A DNA stretch of 64,000 bases from Bugula neritina (Eukaryota > Bryozoa > Gymnolaemata > Cheilostomatida > Bugulidae). This document shows positions 48,001 through 59,886 of the stretch, piece after piece. The notes under the pieces are model-generated. The model saw only the letters and a list, made by a program, of their open reading frames with translations, was not told where the DNA came from and did not search any database. Each line of letters opens with the position of its first letter. The stretch's first letter is position 1. The translations under genes and the position numbers were made by a program. The stretch is from the NCBI GenBank assembly GCA_964035545.1, contig OZ037767.1, positions 17,671,781-17,735,780 of the forward strand, written 5' to 3'.

Positions 48001-51000
48001 TAGTGACTGTATATAATATAGATATAGAACATTCTACTGGGTATAGTGACTGTATATACTATAGATATAGAACATTCTACTAGGTATAGTGACTGTATAT
48101 AATATAGATATAGAACATTCTACTAGGTATAGTGACTGTATATAATATAGATATAGAACATTCTACTAGGTATAGTTACTGTATATAATATAGATATAGA
48201 ACATTCTACTGGGTATAGTGACTGTATATAATATAGATATAGAACATTCTACTAGGTATAGTGACTGTATATACTATAGATATAGAACATTCTACTAGGT
48301 ATAGTGACTGTATATACTATAGATATAGAACATTCTACTGGGTATAGTGACTGTATATACTATAGATATAGAACATTCTACTGGGTATAGTGACTGTATA
48401 TACTATAGATATAGAACATTCTACTAGGTATACTGACTGTATATACTATAGATATAGAACATTCTACTGGGTATAGTGACTGTATATACTATAGATATAG
48501 AACATTCTACTGGGTATAGTGACTGTATAGACTTTATATATAGAACATTCTACTGGGTATAGTGACTGTATATACTATAGATATAGAACATTCTACTGGG
48601 TATAGTGACTGTATATACTATAGATATAGAACATTCTACTAGGTATAGTGACTGTATATAATATAGATATAGAACATTCTACTGGGTATAGTGACTGTAT
48701 ATACTATAGATATAGAACATTCTACTGGGTATAGTGACTGTATATACTATAGATATAGAACATTCTACTAGGTATAGTGACTGTATATAATATATATATA
48801 GAACATTCTACTAGGTATAGTGACTGTATATAATATAGATATAGAACATTCTACTGGGTATACTGACTGTATAGACTTTATATATAGAACATTCTACTGG
48901 GTATAGTGACTGTATATACTATAGATATAGAACATTCTACTGGGTATAGTGACTGTATATACTATAGATATAGAACATTCTACTGGGTATAGTGACTGTA
49001 TAGACTATAGATATAGAACATTCTACTGGGTATAGTGACTGTATATACTATAGATATAGAACATTCTACTAGGTATAGTGACTGTATATACTATAGATAT
49101 AGAACATTCTACTGGGTATAGTGACTGTATATACTATAGATATAGAACATTCTACTGGGTATAGTGACTGTATATAATATAGATATAGAACATTCTACTG
49201 GGTATAGTGACTGTATATAATATAGATATAGAACATTCTACTGGGTATACTGACTGTATATACTATAGATATAGAACATTCTACTAGGTATAGTGACTGT
49301 ATATAATATAGATATAGAACATTCTACTGGGTATAGTGACTGTATATACTATAGATATAGAACATTCTACTAGGTATACTGACTGTATATACTATAGATA
49401 TAGAACATTCTACTAGGTATAGTGACTGTATATACTATAGATATAGAACATTCTACTAGGTATAGTGACTGTATATAATATATATATAGAACATTCTACT
49501 AGGTATAGTGACTGTATATAATATATATATAGAACATTCTACTAGGTATAGTGACTGTATATAATATAGATATAGAACATTCTACTAGGTATAGTGACTG
49601 TATATAATATATATATAGAACATTCTACTAGGTATAGTGACTGTATATAATATAGATATAGAACATTCTACTGGGTATAGTGACTGTATATAATATAGAT
49701 ATAGAACATTCTACTGGGTATAGTGACTGTATATACTATAGATATAGAACATTCTACTAGGTATAGTGACTGTATATAATATAGATATAGAACATTCTAC
49801 TAGGTATAGTGACTGTATATAATATAGATATAGAACATTCTACTAGGTATAGTGACTGTATATAATATATATATAGAACATTCTACTAGGTATAGTGACT
49901 GTATATAATATAGATATAGAACATTCTACTGGGTATAGTGACTGTATATAATATAGATATAGAACATTCTACTGGGTATAGTGACTGTATATACTATAGA
50001 TATAGAACATTCTACTGGGTATAGTGACTGTGTATACTATAGATATAGAACATTCTACTAGGTATAGTGACTGTATATAATATAGATATAGAACATTCTA
50101 CTGGGTATAGTGACTGTATATACTATAGATATAGAACATTCTACTGGGTATAGTGACTGTATACCTCGAACAGTCACAGTGTAAGTCTTAGAGGCCGAGC
50201 TGATCTTATTCCGTGCTATACACACATAGTCTCCTGTGTCCAACCCGTCAACAGAAAAGATGGTCAGGATTTGCCCTCTCTCTGACATGGAGTATTTCCC
50301 AGCAGAGGGAGCTAGTAGTTCCCCCTGAAACACCCACATTATCTGAGGGGGAGGAGAGCCCTGGGCATTGCAGTGAATATGAAGAGTAGAGTTACGCTCC
50401 CCTGTGATATCTGTTGCGCCATCTTTGATATACACCCCGACTAAAACATTACATACTATATAACACAGTATACTACATACTATATTACATTTATACACTA
50501 TATGACACAGTATACTACATAATATATTACATGTATACACTATATAACATAATATATTACATGTATACACTATATAACATAATATATTACATGTATACAC
50601 TATATAACACAGTATACTACATAATATATTACATGTATACACTATATAGCATACTATATAACAGGCTGTATAATATCTCACCCAGAACTTTCACTGTCAA
50701 GTGTTCATACACAGGGTCGCCAACCCCATTAGAAGCTCTGCAGATATACTCTCCCCTGTCTCTCGGCTGCAGATCTCTTACCGTCAGACTGAAGTTGGAG
50801 TCGGAGAGGAAGTATTTGTTAGTCTCGGAGTTGACAGCCAGAGGTTTCCTGTTCTTGTACCAGACTACAGAAGGTGAAGGTCGACCTCTGGCATCACATG
50901 GCAGCGTGAGGTCATAGCCAACACTCCCTGAGAACTGAGAGCCAACGCCTTGTCCTCTTGTGATGGAGGCGGGATACTCTGTGAATACGACATATTCTGT

Positions 51001-54000
51001 GTAACACAGCACACTGTATAATACAATACACTGTGTAACACAATACACTATATAGTACAACACACTGTATAATACAATACACTGTGTAACACAATATATA
51101 ACATCTAAGAGTAAGTTATTACATAAAGTGTACCTGTTTCTGCAGAGGCGTTTCCTTTGGGTATACAAACTGTATTATACGAGTCACATAGACCTCTAAA
51201 GCAGTTGAGATGCTGTACAACACACTGATGAGTAGAGTTACAAGGTCTAGATGCACATGGGTTTCTACATTCACACGTGTTGCACCCCAACTCGTTGACT
51301 ATGTATCCATGGAGACAGCTGTTGGCGCAGACGGGCTGTGAACTGCAGACCTCTGGCTTCTCTACAGCAGCGGCAGCATATATACTATATATAGTAGTAA
51401 TATATATTATATATAGTAGTAATATATACTATATACAGTAGTAATATATATTATATATAGTAGTAATATATATTATATACAGTAGTAATATATATTATAT
51501 ATAGTAGTAATATATATGTTATATGTAGAGTAATATATATTATATATAGTAGTAGATATATATTATATATAGTAGTAATATATATTATATATAGTAGTAA
51601 TATATATTATAAATAGTAGTAATATATACTATATTTAATAGTAAGTATATTATATGTAGAGTAGATATTATACCTGAGCTCATACACCGAGACGTGCATT
51701 CTGAGAGACTAGAGAACCTGTTTTTGTTGCCTCCACAGCCAGAGAATATGAACTCTTTGCACACACCTGACTCTGTGCTGTAATAGTAGCTGAGGATTTG
51801 GTCGGCGCACGAACCTGGAGCAACAGGAAGTCGGCAGATTGTTGAGAAGGTTTCTTTATCTGTAGAACAGAGTATCATAAAAACTGTATAGTAACATATA
51901 CTGTATAGTATCATATTATACTGTATAGTAACATATTATACTGTATAGTAACATATACTGTATAGTAACATACTATACTGTATAGTAACATACTATACAG
52001 TATAGTAACATACTATACTGTATAGTAACATACTATACTGTACACTTACTGTCACTGCACCGAGCGTGACACTCAGCCTGTGAGGAATATCTGTTACTAT
52101 TACCAGCACAGCCACCGTAGAAGAAGGGGGAGCAAAGGTCAGTCTTCTTGTCGTAGTACCAGGAAGGAATTAGGGCTAAACATGGACCCGAGTCCATTTC
52201 AGCCTCACACTGATCTACAGCATACACTACAGTATGCACTACAGTATACAGCACACACTACAGTATACACTACAGTATATAGCACACACTACAGTATACA
52301 CTACAGTATACAGCACACACTACAGTATACACTACAGTATACAGCACACACTACAGTACACACTACAGTATACAGCACACACTACAGTATACACTACACA
52401 CTACAGTATACACTACAGTATAAAGTACACACTACAGTATACACTACTGTATACAGTATACACTACAGTATACAGTATACACTACAGTATACACTACAGT
52501 ATACAGCACACACTACAGTATACACTACAGTATACACTACAGCACACACTACAGTATACACTACAGTACACATACCTTGCTCAGCATGTTTGCTTGGTGC
52601 ACATTTCATCATACAGTCCTGTGGAGTAGGGAACCTGTTTTTATTACCTCCGCAGCCCGAGTATATAAACTGTTGACAAGTTCCACTCTGGCGGCTGTAG
52701 GACCACCTGGTAAAGGAACCCCTACACACCCCTGCCGTCTGCGGTTCACTGCATACGTCTGCAATATGATGTCATAGTATTACGATAATATAACTTAGTA
52801 CTATAACACAGTAATATAACGTAGTAATATAACGTAGTAATATAACATAGTAATATAATGTAGTAATAACTCACCTGGCTCCACAGAGCTGTTTGGACTA
52901 CAGAGCAGCTGACAGTCGCGCTCAGTTCTGAAGTTGTTATGGTTCCCAACACATCCGCCATATTGAAACTGTTGGCAGCGTCCTGTCTCGCTGTTAAAGT
53001 GCCATCTGGTGGTGAAGTTGCGGCAGCGACCAGGTACAGCAGATAAGAAACAAACACCTGAGAAATATATTACACACTGTGTACAATACAGTATCACATA
53101 CAGACATATTACACACTGTGTACAATACAGTATCACATACAGACATATTACACACTGTGTACAATACAGTATCACATACAGAGATATTACACACTGTGTA
53201 CAATACAGTATCACATACAGACATATTACACACTGTGTACAATACAGTATCACATACAGAGATATTACACACTGTGTACAATACAGTACTACATACAGAG
53301 ATATTACACACTGTGTACAATACAGTATCACATACAGAGATATTACACACTGTGTACAATACAGTATCACATACAGAGATATTACACACTGTGTACAATA
53401 CAGTATCACATACAGAGATACTACACACTGTGTACAATACAGTACTACATACAGAACATACCCAACCCAGAAGGCTTCACACAGACTGACTGGCAGTGCT
53501 CATTGGAAGTGTATCTGTTGGTGTTCCCTCCACAACCACCATACCAGAACCTGCGACAACTGCCACTAGTGATGTCATAGTACCAGTTGACAGTGTAGTT
53601 GGTGCAGGTGCCAGAGTCACTTGGCAGTTGACAGCTCTCTGTATGACATTACCACAGCTAGTATTGTACTGTAGACATATTACTGTAGATATATTACAGC
53701 TAGTAGATATATTACTGTAGATATATTACTGTAGGTATATTACAGCTAGTAGATATATTACTGTAGCTAGGTATATTAATAATAATACTAATACATTAGA
53801 GTACGGTTGTTAAGGCACTGTACCTGATAAAGAGTTGAAAAGTCTACTACATTCACCATCTAGCAGACTGAGTGACATCCTGGAACAGTTGTTGTAACCT
53901 TGACCTTCGAGTGACGTCAAAGTGGTCAGTTCCTACGGCAGAGCACAGAGGGGATGAGAGAGTGAGAGAGAGAGAGAGGTACATACACATGCTCACATAC

Positions 54001-54012
54001 TTATGCTCACTT

Positions 54013-54072
<60 letters not shown>

Positions 54073-57000
54073 TTCAGAGCTCACCTCTACTTTAGAGTCA
54101 CAGCCCAAGAAGTTTGGCCCAGCAGCTGAGGTCAGCCCATCAGGGCAGCACTCATGTTCAGTGATGTCACAAGGCTGAGCGTCGCCAGCACACCCTAGGA
54201 GGCCCGGACCGGCTGCTGCCGTCACGCCATCGGAGCAGCATCCCCACTGACTGACATGACACAGCTCCTGGTGAGGACAGTTCGACATCTGGGGGTCTGT
54301 AGCAGTGGTAACATCGTCTGCACAGCAACCATACCTGTGTGATGTCACAATATAGTGAGATATGAACGCTCAACAGCCTTAGGTCATGAGGGACATGTCA
54401 GTACGAATGGCTACACAAACCTTGACTTGGAGCATGGGCTTCTTGATACACACTCTGTGTCTTCACATTTTCTGCTCTTTTGTTCTGTAAGGAAGCAACA
54501 ACTGGTTGATAACCACAATGCATCAGTCACCCACAACACACTAGCGAGTTAACTCAGCTACAGAGTAAACCCAACATCATACCATTGAGATATACAGCTT
54601 CACCAACTGTGTTGTATATGTAGATATCTCACCTACACTTTGTATATGTAGATCTCTCACCTACACTTTGTATATGTAGATCTCTCACCTACACTGTTGT
54701 ATATGTAGATATCTCACCTACACTTTGTATATGTAGATCTCTCACCTACACTGTTGTATATGTAGATATCTCACCTACACTGTTGTATATGTAGATATCT
54801 AACCTACACTGTTGTATATGTAGATATCTCACCTACACTGTTGTATATGTAGATATCTAACCTACACTGTTGTATATGTAGATATCTCACCTACACTATT
54901 GTATATGTAGATATCTCACCTACACTGTTGTATATGTAAATAGGAGAAGCTTGGCTTTCCATTCCACTGGTGCTGACGGCTAGAATTTTAAAGTAGTAAG
55001 TAGTTGAAATCTTCAAAGAGAGGCTGTAAGCAGTTTGCTTCACTGAGAAGACTCTCCATAAAGCATCCGCTTCTTCTATGCTGTCGGTAAACCTGTGGAG
55101 GGGTTTGGTTACACTATTAGCACCAGATCTTAGTACGTATAGTAGTAGTAGTATATACTATCATGCAGATATTATTAGTAGAAAAGAAATAACTAACTCA
55201 CCTGATGACGTAGGAAGATACATTCTGTGCTGACAGAGACTCCCAACTGAGGTCCACCACCACCCTGTCGGTAGCTACGGCGTTTCTCTCCACCAGAAAA
55301 TTAATAGGAGCTGGAAAGAGGATCCCTTGCGATGAAAGTGCGTTGCTTGTAGCATTGGCAGAGGCATTTAGAGAGCCTAAGGTGGTTGGGGAACTAGCAG
55401 GAGTAGTTGATGCTGGCGGCGACTTAGTACCAACTCTAGGTTGACCAGTCTCACCTCTAAGCTTCACCGAGTTGTCAGTAGCAAATGAAGGCTCATGAGT
55501 TGCAGTCTCAGTCGTATATTTGTTCATTACAAGAGTGGTGCCATCTTCTACAACTGTAGGTGCATCTCTATCTACTGTAGCTGTTTCAGTATCAACTGTA
55601 GCTGTTTCTGTATCTACTGTAGTTGTCTCTGTGTCTACTGTAGTTGTCTCGGTGTCTACTGTAGCTGTCTCTGTGTCTACTGTAGCTGTTTCAGTATCTA
55701 CTGTAGCTGTCTCTGTGTCTACTGTAGCTGTTTCAGTATCAACTGTAGTTGTCTCTGTGTCTACTGTAGTTGTCTCTGTGTCTACTGTAGCTGTCTCTGT
55801 GTTTACTGTAGCTGTCTCTGTGTCTACTGCAGTTGTCTCTGTGTCTACTGTAGTTGTCTCTGTGTCTACTGCAGTTGTCTCTGTGTCTACTGCAGTTGTC
55901 TCATCAACAGCCTCACTCACTACAGCAGGCTCCACTTGGTCAATTTGTGCAGAAGGTCCAGCATTTGTTAGAGATGCAGATTCTGTTGATAGTATTAGTT
56001 AGAGAGTATATAAGTTGATAGTATTAGTTAGAGAGTATATAAGTTGATAGTATTAGTTAGAGAGTATATAAGTTGATAGTATTAGTTAGAGAGTATATAA
56101 GTTGATAGTATTAGTTAGAGAGTATATAAGTTGATAGTATTAGTTAGAGAGTATATGAGTTGATAGTATTAGTTAGAGAGTATATAAGTTGATAGTATTA
56201 GTTAGAGAGTATATAAGTTGATAGTATTAGTTAGAGAGTATATGAGTTGATAGTATTAGTTAGAGAGTATATAAGTTGATAGTATTAGTTAGAGAGTATA
56301 TGAGTTGATAGTATTAGTTAAAGAGTCCTCTAGGATAAGTCACAGCTACTAAATAAAAGAAAAGATGAAATACCTACCTCTCTGATAAAAGAACATGACG
56401 GTGGTAGATAATGGACTCTGTGAAATACTGTTGATAGCGTTGACCCTGAAGTAGGTGGGAGGATGAATCCTAACTCTTGACACAAGAGAAGACTCAGTGA
56501 CGGCAGCAGACGCCCATTCACTCGGTGCAGCCAACTTGTTGGTGGAATAATAAATCTGTAAATGAAGCGTGAAAAGCATGAATTCACAGTAGAGAATAAC
56601 TGACAGTACAGAGTGACTCACAGTAGAGAGTAACTCACAGTGGAGAGTAAATCACAGTCGAGAGTAACTGACAGTAGAGAGTAACTCACAGTACAGAGTG
56701 ACTCACAGTAGAGAGTAACTCACAGTAGAGAGTAACTCACAGTAGAGAGTAACTCACAGTAGAGAGTAACTCACAGTAGAGAGTAACTAACAGTAGAGAG
56801 TGAGAGAAACTTACAGTGTAAAGGTCCACGGGTGCCTCAGGATACGGTGGTTCCCATTTTACCAAGATCTCTACAGAATTATCATCATCAACATCACTGA
56901 GAGCAATGACTTCTAGATCTACTGGGGGAGTGTTGAGAGGCGTATCTGGTTGTCTGTCAAATACTGGAGTGGAGTCGAAGCTAATGGTACTGCTGGAAAA

Positions 57001-59886
57001 GAATGACGTATCTGTAAAAGGTAGGGTAGAAGTATCTGTATACATCTCTGGTATTTCAGAAGAGGAAAAAGGTACTTCCACTGTAGAGGTCTCTGGTGGT
57101 ATCCATGGCAACTCAGAAGTTTCAAATGATGAGAGAGTAGGCAGCCATGTGGTGGTTTCTGCTTGTTCATCTGCAGCAGTATATATGAGAGAATAGTAGG
57201 GTATATAATAGTATATATGAGAGAATAGTAGTGTATATAATAGTATATATGAGAGAATAGTAGTGTATATAATAGTATACATGAGAGAATAGTAGTGTAT
57301 ATAATAGTATATATGAGAGAATAGTAGTGTATATAATAGTATATATGAGAGAATAGTAGTGTATATAATAGTATATATGAGAGAATAGTAATGTATATAA
57401 TAGTATATATGAGAGAATAGTAGTGTATATAATAGTATATATGAGAGAATAGTAATGTATATAATAGTATATATGAGAGAATAGTAATGTATATAATAGT
57501 ATATATGAGAGAATAGTAGTGTATATAATAGTATATATGAGAGAATAGTAATGTATATAATAGTATATATGAGAGAATAGTAGTGTATATAATAGTATAT
57601 ATGAGAGAATAGTAATGTATATAATAGTATATATGAGAGAATAGTAATGTATATAATAGTATATATGAGAGAATAGTAATGTATATAATAGTATATATGA
57701 GAGAATAGTAGTGTATATAATAGTATATGTGAGAGAATAGTAGTGTATATAATAGTATATATGAGAGAATAGTAATGTATATAATAGTATATATGAGAGA
57801 ATAGTAGTGTATATAATAGTATATATGAGAGAATAGTAATGTATATAATAGTATATATGAGAGAATAGTAATGTATATAATAGTATATATGAGAGAATAG
57901 TAGTGTATATAATAGTATATGTGAGAGAATAGTAGTGTATATAATAGTATATATGAGAGAATAGTAGTGTATATAATAGTATATATGAGAGAATAGTAGT
58001 GTATATAATAGTATATATGAGAGAATAGTAGTGTATATAATAGTATATATGAGAGAATAGTAATGTATATAATAGTATATATGAGAGAATAGTAATGTAT
58101 ATAATAGTATATATGAGAGAATAGTAGTGTATATAATAGTATATATGAGAGAATAGTAGTGTATATAATAGTATATATGAGAGAATAGTAGTGTATATAA
58201 TAGTATATATGAGAGAATAGTAGTGTATATAATAGTATATATGAGAGAATAGTAATGTATATAATAGTATATATGAGAGAATAGTAATGTATATAATAGT
58301 ATATATGAGAGAATAGTAGTGTATATAATAGTATATATGAGAGAATAGTAGTGTATATAATAGTATATATGAGAGAATAGTAATGTATATAATAGTATAT
58401 ATGAGAGAATAGTAGTGTATATAATAGTATATATGAGAGAATAGTAGTGTATATAATAGTATATATGAGAGAATAGTAATGTATATAATAGTATATATGA
58501 GAGAATAGTAATGTATATAATAGTATATATGAGAGAATAGTAGTGTATATAATAGTATATATGAGAGAATAGTAATGTATATAATAGTATATATGAGAGA
58601 ATAGTAGTGTATATAATAGTATATATGAGAGAATAGTAGTGTATATAATAGTATATATGAGAGAATAGTAGTGTATATAATAGTATATATGAGAGAATAG
58701 TAGTGTATATAATAGTATATATGAGAGAATAGTAGTGTATATAATAGTATATATGAGAGAATAGTAGTGTATATAATAGTATATATGAGAGAATAGTAGT
58801 GTATATAATAGTATATATGAGAGAATAGTAATGTATATAATAGTATATATGAGAGAATAGTAGTGTATATAATAGTATATATATGAGAGAATAGTAGTGT
58901 ATATAATAGTATATATGAGAGAATAGTAGTGTATATAATAGTATATATGAGAGAATAGTAGTGTATATAATAGTATATATGAGAGAATAGTAGTGTATAT
59001 AATAGTATATATGAGAGAATAGTAATGTATATAATAGTATATATGAGAGAATAGTAGTGTATATAATAGTATATATGAGAGAATAGTAATGTATATAATA
59101 GTATATATGAGAGAATAGTAGTGTATATAATAGTATATATGAGAGAGTAGTAATGTATATAATAGCATATATGAGAGATACTATGAACTCACTGTCAGTT
59201 ACAATGATTAAGATGTCATTAGAAGTTGTCTCCCCAGTTTTAGTCGCAGTGACCTGACAGACGTAAGCTCCCGAATCTTTTTCATTGACATACTCAATAG
59301 AAAGTTGGCTCACCCCAGAAGTAGATTGGATCTATAAATAGATCAGGTAGAGACATACTGAGTGGAAAGAGTTGTGTAGAGTACTGAGTACTAGTTAGTA
59401 AGTATATAAATATAGAGCACCTTAACTCTATGGGAAGTTGTAAGCTCTCTAGACTCCACTTCGTCTAAAGGAGTGAAATACCAGATCGAGGTGTGTGGAA
59501 CATCTGGCAGACTGCAGGTCAGTTCAATATCACTTCCCACAGTAACAATTCTAGAGTCTGCATCTATAGTATTTAATATAGTATCACAGTAATAAATATA
59601 TAATACCACAGTATTAAATATATAATACCACAATAATAAACATATAATACCCCAATATTAAATATATAATACCACAATATTAAACATAATATCACAATAT
59701 TAAACATAGTATCACAATATTACATATAGTACCACAATATTATATATAGTACCACAATATTATATATAATACCACTTAGTTGTTTAAGTAGTCACTTAGT
59801 TACTCAAGTTGAGGCAAATACTTACCTATGCAGTGACTTAAATGAGCAGCCAGAAGTAAGAGAATAGATTGTACAAGAAACCCCAT
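45082..59886 (-). CDS. Papilin-like secreted matrix protein: Ig, FN3, mucin repeat, five Kunitz, antistasin-like, Ig, PLAC
   Basis: Complete 20-exon gene, in order: 59886-59826, 59563-59421, 59331-59193, 57170-56815, 56555-56378, 55982-55202, 55092-54920, 54484-54421, 54334-54085, 53932-53824, 53638-53462, 53057-52875, 52758-52576, 52214-52050, 51859-51674, 51361-51134, 50978-50682, 50440-50165, 47194-47039, 45326-45082 (4350 nt, 1449 residues). Signal peptide MGFLVQSILLLLAAHLSHC; Ig (residues ~21-114); Ser/Thr-rich then FN3 (~115-292); Thr-Glu-Thr mucin repeat (~320-430); FN3 (~500-610); papilin-type CC-x-DG-x-T repeats (~632-715); five Kunitz domains (~751-1049), one per phase 1-1 exon; antistasin-like Cys module (VCANSCLHGYIVNELGC); three Ig domains; PLAC domain (ADCRLIVKYNFCSHPVYRIY then C). 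Kunitz P1 residues in order are Thr, Arg, Arg, Leu, Ala, so domains 2 and 3 look trypsin-inhibitory. Papilin normally starts with thrombospondin repeats; these are absent. Confidence 0.9.
45304..46965 (-). repeat. ~36-bp array copying the last 3' splice site and exon start of the papilin-like gene
   Basis: About 45 units. On the gene's strand each reads TGTTGTAG|TGAATAGACTGAGTATAA plus GTAGTGTGTA, against the real junction TTGTAG|TGAATAGACTGAGTATAA at 45327/45326. Most units are 36 bp (twelve codons) and stop-free in the gene's frame over long runs; some are 30-34 bp. Confidence 0.93.
47195..50164 (-). repeat. 3-kb, 43-bp array filling the intron between two papilin-like Ig exons
   Basis: About 69 units. 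On the gene's strand the intron opens CGAG|GTATACAGTCACTATACC and units open GTATATACAGTCACTATACC followed by CAGTAGAATGTTCTATATCT. The last unit blends into CTACTCACAG|AG at 47195/47194. It is very homogeneous, with a few two-state sites (ACTAGG or ACTGGG, TATACT or TATAAT). Confidence 0.95.
50445..50660 (-). repeat. ATGTATACACTATATAACAT array in a papilin-like intron
   Basis: Six or so units, ~30 bp, between exons 50978-50682 and 50440-50165. They contain TATATAGTGTATAC palindromic stretches. Confidence 0.85.
50998..51112 (-). repeat. Short CACTGTGTAACACAATA array in a papilin-like intron
   Basis: About five imperfect units in the 155-bp intron between the antistasin-like exon and the first of the three C-terminal Ig exons. 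Confidence 0.8.
51377..51665 (-). repeat. TATATAGTAGTAATATATAT array in a papilin-like intron
   Basis: About ten imperfect 26-28-bp AT-rich units between the Kunitz 5 exon and the antistasin-like exon. Confidence 0.85.
51888..52040 (-). repeat. ACTGTATAGTAACATA array between Kunitz 4 and Kunitz 5 exons
   Basis: About eight 18-20-bp units, with a local inversion (TACTATACAGTATAGTA). It ends ~10 bp from the donor at 52049. Confidence 0.85.
52215..52575 (-). repeat. ACTGTAGTGTGTGCTGTAG array abutting the Kunitz 4 3' splice site
   Basis: On the gene's strand, units end in TATACTGTAG or TGTGCTGTAG and the true acceptor is TGTATGCTGTAG|AT at 52215/52214. The array also begins within a few bases of the donor at 52575, so the whole 361-bp intron is repeat. 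Confidence 0.88.
53062..53450 (-). repeat. ~37-bp array between Kunitz 1 and Kunitz 2 exons
   Basis: Ten copies of ATATTACACACTGTGTACAA plus TACAGTATCACATACAG (+ strand), with GACAT/GAGAT variants. It begins within ten bases of the acceptor at 53058. Confidence 0.9.
54008..54069 (-). repeat. (AG)n microsatellite in the intron between the papilin-repeat exon and the next exon
   Basis: About 50 bp of AG repeat at 54016-54069 (CT on the gene's strand), just inside the donor at 54084 of exon 54334-54085. Confidence 0.9.
54600..54938 (-). repeat. 29-bp array copying a papilin-like 5' splice site plus 19 exon bases
   Basis: On the gene's strand the exon ends TACATATACAACAGTGTAG|GTGAGATATC (54920/54919). 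Eleven or so units repeat this 29-bp string, including the GTGAGA donor and 19 coding bases. Some units have AACAAAGTGTAG or GTTAGATATC variants. Confidence 0.93.
55560..55905 (-). repeat. Coding 21-bp minisatellite (7-residue Thr-Val-Asp-Thr-Glu-Thr units)
   Basis: About 16 units of A/T-TVDTET inside the 781-bp exon 55982-55202 of the papilin-like gene, predicted to form a mucin-like, O-glycosylated acidic spacer. The period is a multiple of three and no unit is broken. Confidence 0.9.
55984..56325 (-). repeat. 29-bp array abutting a papilin-like 3' splice site
   Basis: Twelve copies of (gene strand) TATACTCTCTAACTAATACT plus ATCAACTTA. The last merges into ACTATCAACAG|AA (55983/55982). TACTAAC-like branch-point motifs (TAACTAAT) are present in every unit. 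Confidence 0.9.
56590..56805 (-). repeat. 14-bp CACAGTAGAGAGTAACT array in the FN3 intron
   Basis: About a dozen imperfect CTCACAGTAGAGAGTAA units in intron 56814-56556. Confidence 0.85.
57175..59170 (-). repeat. 2-kb, 32-bp array in papilin-like intron 3
   Basis: About 62 units of AGTATATATGAGAGAATAGT plus AGTGTATATAAT (+ strand), with AATGT/AGTGT alternation. It runs from ~4 bp inside the acceptor TACTGCTGCAG side to ~23 bp from the donor at 59192. Its 858- and 749-residue ORFs are artefacts. Confidence 0.95.
59580..59770 (-). repeat. AATATTAAACATAATACCAC imperfect repeats in papilin-like intron 1
   Basis: Imperfect ~19-bp AT-rich units with ATATAATACCACAATATTAA motifs inside the intron between the signal-peptide exon and the first Ig exon. 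Confidence 0.75.

Noticed and set aside
52080-52676. 198-residue + frame of Thr-Val-Tyr-Thr/His-Tyr-Ser repeats
   Set aside because: Antisense of Kunitz exons plus the intervening array.
56737-59313. Very long minus-strand open frames (858 and 749 residues) of Tyr/Ile/Leu/Ser repeats
   Set aside because: They are the 32-bp intronic array read through by lack of stops; the flanking Ig and Ser/Thr-FN3 exons splice precisely around them.
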